From positions 22,557,880 to 22,621,879 of the forward strand of contig NC_059379.1 in assembly GCF_019703515.2 (NCBI RefSeq): a stretch of 64,000 bases of DNA, given 5' to 3'. How positions within the stretch are numbered: position 1 is the first letter of the stretch; each line of letters begins with the position of its first letter. Origin of the DNA: Myxocyprinus asiaticus. Taxonomy: Eukaryota > Chordata > Actinopteri > Cypriniformes > Catostomidae. The position numbers and the translations under genes are program-made. Shown here piece after piece: positions 26,801 to 35,756 of the stretch. The notes under the pieces are model-generated. The model worked only from the letters and a program-made list of their open reading frames with translations, searched no databases and was not told the origin of the DNA.

Positions 26801-29735
26801 AGGACCTTTAATAGTTGTTAAATGAAAATAAAAACATAGTATAAAGTTGAACTATTTTCTGTGTGGTAAAATTCCGATATTCTGAAAGTTGACATGTCTC
26901 TATCATTCCTACCTAAATTTATGCCTATGGAGACGGGATATTGCAGCTGTTAAAAAGGGAGCCATGGGATAGCACTACTGAGTCCTTTCTGGGGGGCTCA
27001 GACATACAACTATTTAACAGTGTCCTGGCATCCAGCCATGCCGGGTCACGAGCAATGCCATCTGACAAGATTGTTTAATCACAATAGTGCCCAAACATTT
27101 TCTCTTTCATTTCAGCAATATGGTTCAAGCAGTGAGCTTGAGCTTACAGACTGCCTCAGGCTTTGCTTTGCTTCATTTATATGTCCCCTTATTATGCAAG
27201 AAAACATCAGAACAAAAAAAACAAAAAAACAATTGTTTTGGATAATTAATTATAATTAACTCAAATTAAAATTGGATAAATTGAATTCTTTGAAACTAAA
27301 ACACCAATAGCATATTTAACGTGTTTTAGACCAGATGGCTTTAGCAGTCTGACTGATGGGTAGATAGTTGTTGTAAGGTAAGTAATATTAGAATTGTACA
27401 TTTTCTTCTCAAAACTGTCTTTCGATGTGATATCATTCAAACCATCTTGTTTTTTTTTTCCACTTATTTAAATACATCTAACATTTTACATGTATAGATA
27501 TACTGCACAATAGATTTTTACATAGACATCAGTACAAAAACATTGTAGCCTAATGAGCTTCACCCTTTTAAAATTACAGAACAGTGTCTTTTTTATTTAA
27601 TGTAATAATTAATATCCCTATCTCATTTAATTGTAATGATCATTACATTATATAATTTGTTGCAGCAATATAACTGGCTGCAGTGCAGTCATTCCAGTCA
27701 AAGCTTGCACAGGCTGCCCTGTCAGAATTCCTCTGTGCTCTTACTTCTGTGTGCAACATGACTCTGAATCTTTGGATCCAAGTTGAGTCACTTTATCAGC
27801 AATTATTCTTCAACTGTTGTATCAAATAATATTACAGGAGGAACAGCTTTGCCTTCCTTAATACAATGTAGAACGGAATTATTAGTGTAATGTCTAAGCC
27901 GCAGAAAGGCAATTATACAAATTTATATTGTGTCATCCCAATAGCCCCTCATGACGTTTACTTAATGTGCACAATTTTATGCAACATTATTTGCATTATT
28001 CCACACTATTTATATTATTATTCACTGGTATTATTTTTCACATTTACACAAATGCATTTAGCAGACACTTTTATCCAAAGCAACAGATGAGAAATAATAC
28101 AGCAAAAACACTAGGAATTCATCTTAGTGGTACAGTAGCATCAGAAGAGCCATGATAAGAAGTTCCAGAATTTCTCATAAAAGTACAAGCTAGTACAGAG
28201 ATGTAGGTGAGACAACAAAAAGAGAGTGGAATACACATAAAGTAGGGTTTCTTTTTATCCTCTGCATGACTCTATATGGATAAATTTGAAGCAAAAGTTT
28301 GTTGGATTATTCAAAGCAATCTTTGTTGTCTTCATTTCTATCTCCTATTCTATTGTTCTTCCACACTTTCTCTCTTTTTCACACTGTTTGTCTTTTAGAC
28401 TCTTTAGGCCCCATTTACACCTGATATTATGATCCGATTTGGGTGATCACAAGCGGAGAGGTGATAAATACAGGTGGAAACATTGCAAGCTCCAATCACT
28501 CAAACCACACTGAGTGGTGGTTGAAAACACATGTGGCCACATTGCATTAGTAGTGTACTCGCTAATTCATCCCGATGCATCCCGGACAAGAAAAACGGAT
28601 TGCCTGCTCACCAATCAATCATCCATTGCACTAAAAAGAGGGTTTTAAACTTTACCGGTTATGTGTGGCTTTTAAAAGAAATAATCGTCCAATCAGAAAA
28701 TTTCACAAGAATTCACATAACTTCAGTGTTCTTGATATCAACGTACAGCGACACAGATGAGAAACACACACATCTGAAGCTCAGTTAATACAGGTACTAC
28801 ACTAAAATAAGTGTGAACTCTGCTCAAAAGATTACGTTTGTGCTTATATTAAAATTCCAGCTATCATTTGGAAGAAAAGTTTTTTCATGTTTACTTTTGT
28901 GAAATGTAATTGTCCTTTGTACTACAATTTACCTCTAAACAATGACATAATTAACTAGATATTCCCTTCCTGTGGTTTTGCAACTCAATATCTTACATGA
29001 ATATGGATAAAGCTAGTTCAATATTGTGTCTTTTATTTCTATTGCCAGAGTCAGAAAGTTTTGCATAAGTTCAAAACTGCAAGTACAACAACCTGTAAAA
29101 CTCTATCTCAGCCAGAGGGAAAAAAACAGCCAGAGGGTAACAAAATCCCAAAGAAAGTGGTGATGAGTGGTTTTATCAGAGGGGACAGACCATCACGTTA
29201 CCCTGAGAGAAACAGGGGGCTGTACAGTTAGTCATAGTGGAGATGAAGGACAGACGGGGCCAGGAGAATGCAAATGTCAGTGCTCACCCTTACTTAAGAC
29301 TCAACCATGCAGGAGAGACACAAAGAGACACTTGCACATATACACATTAACACACAAACCCACACAGCACCCAGCCACATCTAATTCATGTCAAATGAGT
29401 TCAGACAGTTTGGAGACACAGGAAAGACACAGGTTAAAAATCCGACAAATAAGCCTAGGAGTTTGGAGGAGGAGAGGGGCGGCTGGTTGGATGAGGCATC
29501 CAGCTTAATGTTGATGATGCTGGCCATTACTTTTAATCAGAATTATTAATTCAGCTTTATAGAAAATCAGCTGTAATGTCTATAACGTCTCAAACACATG
29601 AATATCCAACACTCCTGGACACATAATAAACTATTTTATGAAAAAAATCTTTCCATAGCTTGGTATTACTTAAAATTTCACAACTTAGTTGTCCACATAT
29701 GTGGACATCAATAAAAATAAAAAAATTAAAAAAAA

Positions 29736-29767
<32 letters not shown>

Positions 29768-32700
29768 TGCACTGACCAAGTTTAGATATGTGAATGGGTG
29801 ATTTCTGGCACACTGTTTTAGACAAACAGTCTTTTTTTTATACCTACAATAAACATCATTATCAAACATCCAAATAATTGTTTTTGAAACTTGCATTCAA
29901 AATCCACTTAACTCAGAAATCTGGTGGGGCATGTACTTGTGATTTAGAGGAGGTTTTTACAAAGGTTGTTTTGAGAAATATGGAGAGCACCATAAAAAAG
30001 ACAAGAGAAAATGATAAAGAGAGAAGAAAGATAAAGAGAGAGGCTAAAAATGAAAGGGTGATGATGAGAACAATCTATACACAGATTTGAATGTGTCAGT
30101 GAATTTCCTTTGCATTATACTCTAGAATGCTGTTGATTCTTGCCCTATTCGGGGGTATCCAAAGGGTCTCACATTATACAAAGTGATCTCAAAGATCTCT
30201 GCCCATTAGGACACACATACTGCAAAATAGAGAGTGAAGTACTCTGCCCAGCATGCTAATTCCTTTTGGATGGAATATTTTATGGAACAGAATCTTGCCT
30301 TAGGCCACAGCATGCTCTTTAAGATGGGATCTGAACCATGTACTATCTCCCAAAGTATCACTGCTGGAATCTACGATGAATTATGGTTCACATTGTCTGT
30401 TATTTCCTCTCCTCAATTTATGACCTCCGTTGTTTGGCAGTGGCATACATTTTAAGAAACATAAGCAATTTTATGTACTTACACAGCAATACTAGAACTT
30501 GACCATCACAAGTATAGAGGGAAATTATTTAGAAGCTCAAATCAAACTTTGTGCAAATGTTTGGTGTCCTTTTTCATGGTGTAAATGGAAATTTATTATA
30601 AATAAGTTCTCTGGAGTTTTGAAGTGCAGCAGTATCCTCAAAAAGAGTTAATCTGTAGAAAAGTTGGTTTATTCTTAAAGCAGAGTGTTAATCTCAGGAG
30701 AACTCTTAATCTTGTAAAAAGAGTTAATCTGGTGTGCAGTGTTCAGCATGTTGGAAATGCTCTGTCTAGGAGAGGTGTTAACCTTAGAAATGTGCTAATC
30801 TTTGGATTAATATTTTCGTCTTGGAAGTGTGTTCATATCAATAAGGGGGGGGGGCAATAATGACTCTTGCATTATTGGGTCAATTCATGTCTAAAATAGG
30901 GAGGGTTACTGCAGAACGCTGGAGGAATTATAAATTCTCTGTATTTTGTTTCATTGCTCATGACAGGAAATTTGATATTCATAAAAGGATTTTGAATGTC
31001 TAGAGCAGTGAGAACAAAATATTCAATTTGAGCACAGACAGGACAGGGAATTGAGGAATGAGATTCGGAGGGAAAGGAACAGAGAAGGAGAACTGGAAGT
31101 TGAGAAAAAAGAAAGAGGAAGATTCAAGGGTGGATGATGATGGCTTTATTGTAGTTAATGCACTAATGACATAAATATTAAACTAATCGAAAGACAACAT
31201 GCCACACATTTCCTTTCACTTTATGTGTCTTATGGAGATGACTGTGAAAATTACAAAGAGACACAATACATTTTAATGCTTTTTGACTAGGCAGAATGCT
31301 ACACTAGTTACTTGGTAAGTCTGCTTTGTACATTGCCTGGCCAAAAAAAAAAGTCGCTGTTTGGATTTAAATAAGCAAATACTTAAGAGCCTATGATTGG
31401 ATCATTATTGCAGTGATTAATATGTTTCAGCTGGCAACAATTCTTTTAACCCTAACTGATGCAGTGTGTAGATTCTCATTTCTTAAACAACCATGTCGGA
31501 AGACGTATCCCTTGGTCGTGGAAAAATGTTACTGTGTTTCAGAAGGGGTAAATTACTGGCCTGCATCAAGCAAAGAAAACAACTAAGGAGATTGCTTGGA
31601 TTAAGAACTGTCCAACACATTATTAAAACCTGGAAGGATAGTGGTGAACCGTCAGCTTCGTGGAAGAAATGTGGTCGGAAAAAAATCTTGAATGATCGTG
31701 AAAAAAATCAACAGTAGAACTCACGGCTATGTTTAATAGTGAAAGTAAGAGCATTTCCACAAGCACAATGTGACGAGAACTTACATGATTGGGACTAAAC
31801 AGCTGTATGGCCACAAGAAAGCCACTTGTTAGTGAGACTAATCTGAAAAAAACTACTTCAGTTTTCACACATGAATTTGTCACCACAGAGTCTTGACCTT
31901 TAACCCCATTGAAAGTCTTTGGGATGTGCTGGAGAAGACTTTAAGGAACGGTTTGACTGTCCCATCATCAATACAAGATCTCGGCCAAAAATCAATGCAA
32001 CTCTGGACAGAAATGTTGTGACATTGCATAAGGTTATCGAAACAATGCCACGACGAATGCACACCGTAATCAAAGCTAAAGGCGGTCCAACGAAATATTA
32101 GAGTATGCAACTTTTCTTTTGGCCAGGCAGTGTATGTGGTGTAGATGTACATATGAAGTTGAATCACCAAAATATCCATGACCAAATGAGTTTTGGTTAA
32201 CTATACTCTCTCCAATACACTCTGAATTCACTAGCACACCTTAAACCCTTGTGGGCTTGGAACAGCTCTTGACCAGCTTGGACTAGCTACCATGTTCTAA
32301 AACACAGCTGCATGCTTGAGCTGGATTTTCCAGCAGAGCTGTCAAAGCAAAGTCTTTTCCAAAAGGAAGGCAGCATACTAATGCCTTCATTGATACCTTA
32401 TTATTACACTTACATTAAATTCAATACTGCAAATTATTGTTAAAAATGGTTTAATCTAATTAACTATTGGGACTATTTTACCCATTATTTGTGTGGTATG
32501 TATTTTTATGCTTCTTAGTGTATTGTGTTAGCTTAGCAACATGCTAATGTCAAACTCTGGAATCAAACTTTGGAATCAATGAGTCAAGTGTCCTGCGCGC
32601 TTCATGTGAGAAATGCAATTTGTGTGACACACATTGCTGCTTATGAAGACTGTTTCAAATTTGTGAGGATCTCTTTAGTTAGGATGCTACCTAAGAAGAC

Positions 32701-33324
32701 AGCATGACACTTATGTAGGCAACAAGGCAGCTTGCTAAGGTTTAGAACAGAGCTGATGATATGTACTCACCTTGAATTACTGAGGTCATTCTGTCCTCCC
32801 CGACTCTTCTCCAGCCCCAGTTTCGTGAAGATTCCCACTAGGACCATGATGGCCACCACACCACAGATGATGTACACGATCATGTGGGTGCGATCCCGCT
32901 CATGGTCTGGCTGCACCTCAGTGTTGGTGGCCACAGGTTTTCCAGTGTTGGCCCAAATGGGAGAATCATAGTTGGAGCAAGAGGTCTGATCCAGACGTTG
33001 TTGACGAAACTGGCAGCAGAACCGATAGAAACAGGTGCCACAACAGTATAGGAAGATACCCGCATTACAATTAAACGGAGGGTCCCACTGGCCCATCACA
33101 TCGTAGTAACCTTGGCAACGAGTGCCAGTGGGTGGCACAGTATCCTTCTCCGCCTCTGCAGGTGTGGTAAGAGGCCCCTCTGATGTCACAGAAATCAACA
33201 AAGGATCTATGGTCTGATAAGCTGTTTGGATGTCCATCTCATTAGTAGTCTCTTCCTGTGCTTTAGTAGCCCATGCCAGAACGGCAGTGAGCAGAAGATG
33301 CAGTAAAAAAGAATTTACAGCCAT
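2915..33324 (-). CDS. shisa8: Shisa8/9-type AMPA-receptor auxiliary membrane protein (spliced gene)
   Basis: Four exons join in frame: 33324-32771, 15926-15805, 6798-6676 and 3375-2915 (1260 nt, 419 aa). Each junction has GT and AG, and the codon phases agree. The protein has a signal peptide (1-23) and a cysteine-rich domain with eight Cys (70, 86, 94, 95, 98, 103, 104, 116) around 'GYYDVMGQWDPPFNC' and 'CCGTC'. One membrane helix lies at about 148-167 ('YIICGVVAIMVLVGIF'). The cytoplasmic tail has 'NKYNSLKAV' and ends in EVTV, the PDZ ligand shared by Shisa6-9. Family members bind AMPA receptors at synapses and change their gating. The start at 33324 is chosen over an in-frame ATG at 33387 because the signal peptide begins there with a good Kozak context. 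The extracellular domain is of the Shisa8/9 type (not Shisa6); linkage to desi1 favours shisa8. Shisa9 usually carries a 'KRRHL'-type block between exons 3 and 4 that is not seen here, so an exon may be missing. Confidence 0.9.
4265..4460 (+). pseudogene. PIF/Harbinger transposase fragment
   Basis: The frame starting near 4265 reads through 'MRSVVECIFDVLKRRFRW' and later 'SPSRVRQIMVVCCILRYIAL'. This matches the C-terminal part of the DDE nuclease of Harbinger transposases (family pattern: R-V-E-F-LK-RFRC, then a block ending CC-LHN-A). Only about 65 residues are left. The N-terminal nuclease part, with the first acidic residues, is gone and no partner Myb-like gene is seen. It lies antisense in a shisa8 intron, so it is a relic and not the host gene HARBI1. 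Confidence 0.75.
5669..6110 (+). mobile_element. tRNA-derived SINE, copy A
   Basis: The head 'ggggcctgggtagctcagcg' followed by a B-box-like 'gtgagtttgaatcc' is tRNA-like. A body of about 350 bases follows and ends in an A-rich tail at about 6090-6110. The element lies between direct repeats of 16 bases (5653-5668 and 6111-6126, 'aaaaatgagttgttct'), which marks LINE-type insertion. Three further copies are in the window. Confidence 0.9.
6676..6798 (-). CDS. shisa8: shisa8 coding exon 3 (cytoplasmic tail, NKYxSLKAV motif)
   Basis: The exon is 123 nt with acceptor tattccag and donor gtaaga. It encodes 'EQYHLNNSGF...' ending in 'ALNKYNSLKAV', which matches the conserved 'LNKYASLKAV' of Shisa9. 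Phase in and out is 1, so it fits both exon 2 and exon 4. Confidence 0.88.
7306..7355. repeat. (TG)n microsatellite
   Basis: About 24 near-perfect TG units. It creates a false open frame with a Val-Cys run. Confidence 0.95.
8131..8538. repeat. Large inverted repeat (palindromic MITE-like element)
   Basis: The left arm 8131-8315 and right arm 8352-8538 are inverted copies of about 185 bases each, separated by a 36-base loop. The inner 45 bases of each arm, from 'gcagtatctagg' to 'acacttcct' on the left, are identical. The outer parts differ by scattered changes. Past the right arm, 8539-8660 carries the tail also found at 180-310. The layout fits a foldback or long-TIR non-autonomous element. 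Confidence 0.85.
9361..9757 (+). mobile_element. tRNA-derived SINE, copy B
   Basis: Same family as copy A, with head 'ggggcctgtgtagctcagcg'. It is bounded by 15-base direct repeats with one mismatch (9346-9360 'acatgggcagtgtgt', 9758-9772). It is shorter than copy A because of internal gaps, and ends in an A-rich tail with 'caaacaaa'. Confidence 0.9.
9946..10256 (+). mobile_element. Possible solo LTR
   Basis: The segment starts TGTGAC and ends GTTACA, with an AATAAA at about 10180 and a downstream T-rich stretch, as in an LTR of about 310 bases. No clean target duplication was found (ataag against caagt), and no internal retroviral or gypsy coding sequence lies beside it. The call is tentative. 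Confidence 0.35.
10444..10905 (-). pseudogene. Tc1-like transposase remnant (internally deleted)
   Basis: Reading the minus strand from about 10801, 'MIVGARWAGLSISVTVDLLG' is the first helix-turn-helix of Tc1-type transposases, followed by 'TTVSRIYSEW' and 'SERQFCGWKCLVDERGQQRM', the second DNA-binding part. The frame then shifts and, near 10490, reaches 'LAARGGPTQY' with a stop, the usual C-terminus of this family. The DDE catalytic domain between is absent. The element's terminal sequence 'gatcagccacaacattaaaa' is at 10447-10466. Confidence 0.8.
10845..10995 (+). pseudogene. Second Tc1-like 5' fragment, opposite orientation
   Basis: The plus strand carries the 5' leader and start of the same transposase ('MGEKCDLRDLERGMIVGARW', then 'AGLSISVTADLL'). 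It stops matching at about 10995, where GC-rich sequence begins. Together with 10444-10905 it forms a divergent pair of N-terminal fragments. Confidence 0.75.
12324..12534. mobile_element. Short hAT-type MITE with 8-bp target duplication
   Basis: The terminal inverted repeats are 'caggggcagactggcc' at the left and 'cccagtctgcccctg' at the right. They are flanked by an exact 8-base duplication gtgtaggc (12316-12323 and 12535-12542). Eight-base duplications are the mark of the hAT superfamily. The 211-base body holds repeated 'gggccac' phrases and no coding sequence. Confidence 0.88.
14209..14520 (+). CDS. Unrecognised 103-codon open frame inside a shisa8 intron
   Basis: An ATG-to-stop frame antisense to shisa8. 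The residues are mixed and acidic near the end ('FIDELEKEVTDVFSSSS', 'GGQIEIMEEKMKD'), with no low-complexity bias and no domain I recognise. No signal peptide, membrane helix or splice sites were clear. It could be chance, a processed copy, or a small exon of an antisense transcript. I would not call it a gene without transcript data. Confidence 0.15.
   Translation: MQKVCRETLNPLSTVEQNLNPPHKEERKVSCLSLAQALIIRINPISTVGLKPAASHACVNPPSGITDETTSLAFIDELEKEVTDVFSSSSGGQIEIMEEKMKD
15267..15385 (+). repeat. Dispersed repeat, copy 1 of 2 in shisa8 introns
   Basis: The stretch around 'gacaggacagagacttaaga' closely matches 31023-31140 in the same orientation, with small gaps. It is purine-rich and non-coding. 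The two copies are about 15.7 kb apart in the gene's largest introns. Confidence 0.6.
15805..15926 (-). CDS. shisa8: shisa8 coding exon 2 (cytoplasmic tail)
   Basis: The exon is 122 nt with acceptor tgtgcag before 15926 and donor gtgagc after 15805. It completes the split Arg codon from exon 1 and reads TLQGLLKQPGGEVSP onward to 'MLRSHS'. The start aligns in position with the 'ALADVMRPQG' segment that follows the membrane helix in Shisa9. It leaves one base for the next exon. Confidence 0.88.
16490..18393 (-). mobile_element. L1-type LINE, 5'-truncated and internally deleted copy
   Basis: The minus strand begins inside ORF1 (18393-18205, 'KLLHQRKITFALMFPVKLRI', then a stop), passes an inter-ORF region (about 18200-17217), then enters ORF2 at 17216 with 'MSNVNISVLSLSTWNVNGLG'. 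The endonuclease start includes 'VFLQETHLSP'. At about 16985 it jumps straight to the last 100 or so residues of ORF2 ('VMIARQVILRGWRSVGVP'). Nearly all of the endonuclease and all of the reverse transcriptase are lost. The 3' end near 16490 has A-rich sequence on the minus strand. It is closely related to the copy at 47453-52314. Confidence 0.85.
16618..16642. repeat. (AAAT)n microsatellite
   Basis: About six AAAT units in the 3' part of the truncated L1 copy. Confidence 0.9.
20537..24086 (+). mobile_element. RTE-like non-LTR retrotransposon with target-site duplication
   Basis: The insert is bounded by 24-base direct repeats with one mismatch (20513-20536 and 24087-24110, beginning 'ataccatttatcataatg'). 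It contains an endonuclease, reverse transcriptase and C-terminal zinc-finger-like coding region in the order typical of single-ORF LINEs. The 3' UTR is very short (about 37 bases). A 5' region of about 550 bases (20537-21100) has no clear coding match and looks rearranged. Confidence 0.88.
21100..24049 (+). pseudogene. RTE-like ORF2 (endonuclease, reverse transcriptase, zinc knuckle), broken
   Basis: The endonuclease part (21120-21740) has 'ILLLGDFNAMVGQ' and 'MHPRSKHWHMIDIIIVR', then 'WTNHRMIV', the usual D and H sites. The linker at 21783-22049 has 'HQDWFDDNSDTI'. The reverse transcriptase (22192-23110) has 'NKSPGADNISAELLKEGG', 'NRRGISLLSVAGKVLARVLL', 'SQCGFRRNKG' and 'FVDLSKAFDTVHRELLW'. 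The C-terminal part (23120-24049) ends in 'CPTCNRACGSRIGLF' plus a His and Cys, a zinc-finger-like tail. Stops or frameshifts occur at about 21175, 21743, 22050, 22795 and 23024. The catalytic YADD box reads YAEN at about 23099-23110. It is therefore dead. A related endonuclease is often mislabelled craniofacial development protein 2-like. Confidence 0.88.
25993..26089. mobile_element. Small TA-flanked MITE
   Basis: The inverted ends 'gggtacaatggggctaaagg' and 'cctttagccccgttgtaccc' enclose about 55 bases. TA lies on both sides (25991-25992, 26090-26091), consistent with a Tc1/mariner-type target duplication. Total length is 97 bases. Confidence 0.75.
28036..28088 (-). repeat. L2-type LINE 3' tail fragment
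   Basis: The minus strand reads 'gttgctttggataaaagtgt' followed by 'ctgctaaatgca', the conserved 3' end of fish L2 elements and of SINEs that borrow it. The body is not present. Confidence 0.7.
28405..28620 (+). repeat. MITE fragment (family of 59920-60349)
   Basis: Starts 'ggccccatttacacctgata' then 'gggtgatcacaagcgg', similar to the ends of the element at 59920-60349. The right end is not defined. A further short piece of the family lies at 40597-40650. Confidence 0.5.
31023..31140 (+). repeat. Dispersed repeat, copy 2 of 2 in shisa8 introns
   Basis: Matches 15267-15385 ('gagcacagacaggacaggga', then 'gaatgagattcgg', and 'gggtggatgat' at the end). Same orientation; non-coding. Confidence 0.6.
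31331..32132 (+). mobile_element. Tc1-like element with terminal inverted repeats, internally deleted
   Basis: The left end 'cattgcctggccaaaaaaaa' and right end 'cttttggccaggcagtg' are inverted copies, flanked by TA (31329-31330, 32133-32134). Inside, 31493-31717 encodes the N-terminal DNA-binding part ('MSEDVSLGRGKMLLCFRRGK'), and 31890-32100 holds the C-terminal part with 'LNPIESLWDVLEK' split over frames and 'KLKAVQRN'. The central catalytic segment is missing. Total 802 bases against about 1.2-1.6 kb for full elements. Confidence 0.85.
32771..33324 (-). CDS. shisa8: shisa8 coding exon 1 (signal peptide, Cys-rich domain, TM helix)
   Basis: The exon is 554 nt: 184 codons plus two bases. 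ATG sits at 33324-33322 in context 'agaagcATGG'. The 3' end is followed by the donor gtgagt (32770-32765). It holds the whole extracellular part and the membrane helix, the usual exon 1 content in Shisa6-9 genes. The reading frame stays open upstream to 33387, so a longer start cannot be fully excluded. Confidence 0.92.
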
Positions 33325-33759
33325 GCTTCTATCGACACACTGTGCCCACTGAGTTAATTGACTTTGAGAGTGAAGATACCTAAGCATAAATATTAAAAGA
33401 AAAATTCTTTAAAGTGTTGTTTAATTTTAACATTTGATTGACGCTCATCTTTTGGTTATCACACAGCTATTGCTGTGGTATAAAAAAGAATAATTTTAAA
33501 ATCCATAATTTAAATAATTTATTATAATTATTTAAGTATTTAAAAGGATTCTATTCAAAAGTATATTTTTTGAATAGAATATATTAAAAAATTGTGTAGT
33601 GTATGTTTTTGAATTTTTATAATAAACAAGTTTTTAGTTTTAAATATGTTTTAGAGCATGAAAATTTTATGGTTAACAGACTAAAATAATATTTGAGTTG
33701 TTCAACAATTAAAACATAACTCATAAAACACCACAAAAAATGCAGATTTACAGTTGTTG

Positions 33760-33760
<1 letters not shown>

Positions 33761-33835
<75 letters not shown>

Positions 33836-33874
33836 TATATATAGATATAGATATAGATATAGATATATATATAA
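33761..33874. repeat. (TA)n and (ATAGAT)n tract
   Basis: About 70 bases of pure TA, then several TATAGA units, then more TA. It lies about 440 bases upstream of the shisa8 start codon and makes false open frames rich in Tyr and Ile. Confidence 0.95.
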
Positions 33875-34225
33875 AAGCATTACCTTTGTTCTTTGAGAGA
33901 GGAAATAAATGCTTGGACATTTGTTGTCTTGCTCTGGTCCTGTCCAGATATACAATTCATTTTAAGTTTCCCATCACTGTAGTGAAACACTTATTCTCAG
34001 TGCTGATCAGTAGTAAAACTTCCCTTGTTTTAATTTCCTTTTTACCTCTGTCAGTATCTACTCACAGTAAATTGGCATTAAAATTCCTTTACTGTGCAGG
34101 TAAACCAACAGACAGGTGTTTTAATCCACAGCGATGTTCTCCGAGTGGCATCTCTAGACCTTGTAAAGAGCAACAGTTCAGGATTCAAATTAAAACTCCT
34201 CCCCTCCGAACTGAGCACATCACAT

Positions 34226-34243
34226 AAAGAGAGACAGAGAGAC

Positions 34244-34274
<31 letters not shown>

Positions 34275-34291
34275 AGAAGAAGAAGAAGAAG
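34226..34291. repeat. (GA)n / (GAA)n purine tract
   Basis: GA-rich stretch passing into five GAA units. Strand-asymmetric purine tract with no coding role. Confidence 0.9.
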
Positions 34292-35188
34292 TGGGGGGCA
34301 TACTGTATTTGCCATCCATTTGCTGCTTATAATGTGAAAGGAGAGGAGTGACACTACTTTACTGAAGGGCTCGGTTTTAAAGGCTTCTGTAGATACTAAA
34401 AATAAAAATTTTCCTCACATTGAACTGTCTTTTACATGATTGTGTTTATATAAGTGAACATGAATTAGGACCATCAAAACAAGGGGAAAATAACTGATGC
34501 GGTTTATTACCTAGCATCTGTCATTGTGTATGGTTGGTTGTGTACCAAAAACTTTAATGTATACTTACTTTGATCTGATATCACCATAATCAACGCTCTT
34601 TTTAACAGCATGGCTGTCTAAAGCATGGCTGTCTTGGATGTCTAAAGCTCAGTCACATTTTGCTTTGCATGGCGAAATTCTGCAGATGAAGAAGGCGTGG
34701 ATGGATGTTAAGCGAATGTGAACCCTGCAAAAAACTAATTGTCAAGCAGCCTCTTTTTTATGCTACAGTTTGCACTCTGGGAGAGTGAAGTTATAAAGAA
34801 ACTCACCGTTAAATAATTTGCTCATCCATTGTGAATATTCAGTGTAGCTGTGTATGAAGCACTGCCCAAAGAGAGGTCACATTGCCAAACCAAGCAACTA
34901 CCTATTGGTCAACGTTGGGAATAGGCGTTCCAAAGTTTACCAAACGTAAAACATTTGCTTTCTTCGCCACCAGAAGTCCATATCACACATTTATGGGGCA
35001 ATATTAATGTTTGTCTGTGCACTGCACAATGTATGGCCCTATTTTAAAAGCGCTAGGGCTAAGCGCAGCGCTATGCCATAAGTCATAAGTGCAAAGTCAA
35101 TGGGCATGGCCATGAAGTTTTGGTATTTTCGTACAAGCATGTGCTAAGTCTTGCAGGTTCGCACTTTTAAACATCAGCAAAATTATAC

Positions 35189-35690
35189 CTTTCATGTCTG
35201 AATATGCTACACAGCTCCTGATCCAAGCACAGGTCATTTCAAGATTGCACTACTGTAATTCCCTGTTGGCAGGTCTCCCAGCTAGCACATTTAAGCCAGT
35301 GCAGATGGTCCAAAATGCTGCAGCGTGTCTGGTCTTCTATTAACCAAAGAGGACTCGTGTCACCCCACTCTTGATTTCACTCCACTGGCTGCCAGTAGAT
35401 GCCCACATCAAATTCAAAGCTTTGACTCTGGCCTCCAGGACAGCCAATGGAACAGCACCCTCTTACTTCAATTCACTCCTCCAGGTCAATGTCCCAACTC
35501 ACTCTTTGTGGTCAATGAACGTGTGGCGCCAGGTGGTCCCGTCACAAAGAGGCACAAAATCCATGTTTCTCTGTGGTGGAATGAGCTTCTAACCTCCATA
35601 CCATCTCAACATTCAAGAACCAACGAAAACACATCTGTTCTGCGAGCACTTAACCAATTCACACTAAATGCACTTACAATTAAACAATGA
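35189..35690 (+). pseudogene. L2-clade LINE, C-terminal reverse-transcriptase fragment
   Basis: Translation across frames gives 'ISRLHYCNSLLAGLP', 'VQMVQNAAACLVF', 'ISLHWLPVDAHIKFKALTLA' and 'NGTAPSYFNSLL', the conserved C-terminal block of L2/Maui-type ORF2 (HWLPV, KAL.G.AP.YL). It has stops and frameshifts. The matching 3' tail sits after the inserted LTR-like element at 37845-37937. Confidence 0.85.
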
Positions 35691-35756
35691 AAAAAATAAA
35701 ATTCCTTTTCTGTCTGTATCTTCTGTGCTGGCATCATCTCCAGCCCCTCAAGTCAC

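Larger units (their letters stand above)
15927..32770 (-). other. shisa8 intron 1 (16.8 kb)
   Basis: The intron contains a truncated L1 (16490-18393), an RTE-like LINE (20537-24086), a TA-flanked MITE (25993-26089), L2 and MITE fragments near 28.0-28.6 kb and a short Tc1 element (31331-32132). The stretches 18400-20510, 24110-25980, 26100-28000, 28650-31320 and 32140-32760 show no gene and no clear repeat apart from short AT or purine-rich tracts. Confidence 0.65.
33325..35030. other. shisa8 upstream region, promoter not defined
   Basis: The 5' UTR and promoter of shisa8 should lie here, but I see no CpG-rich core or convincing TATA element. It holds a long (TA)n tract (33761-33874) and a GA/GAA tract (34226-34291). 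Nothing else is recognised. Confidence 0.4.

Noticed and set aside
33617..34227. Open frames rich in Tyr and Ile on both strands
   Set aside because: Produced by the (TA)n tract.
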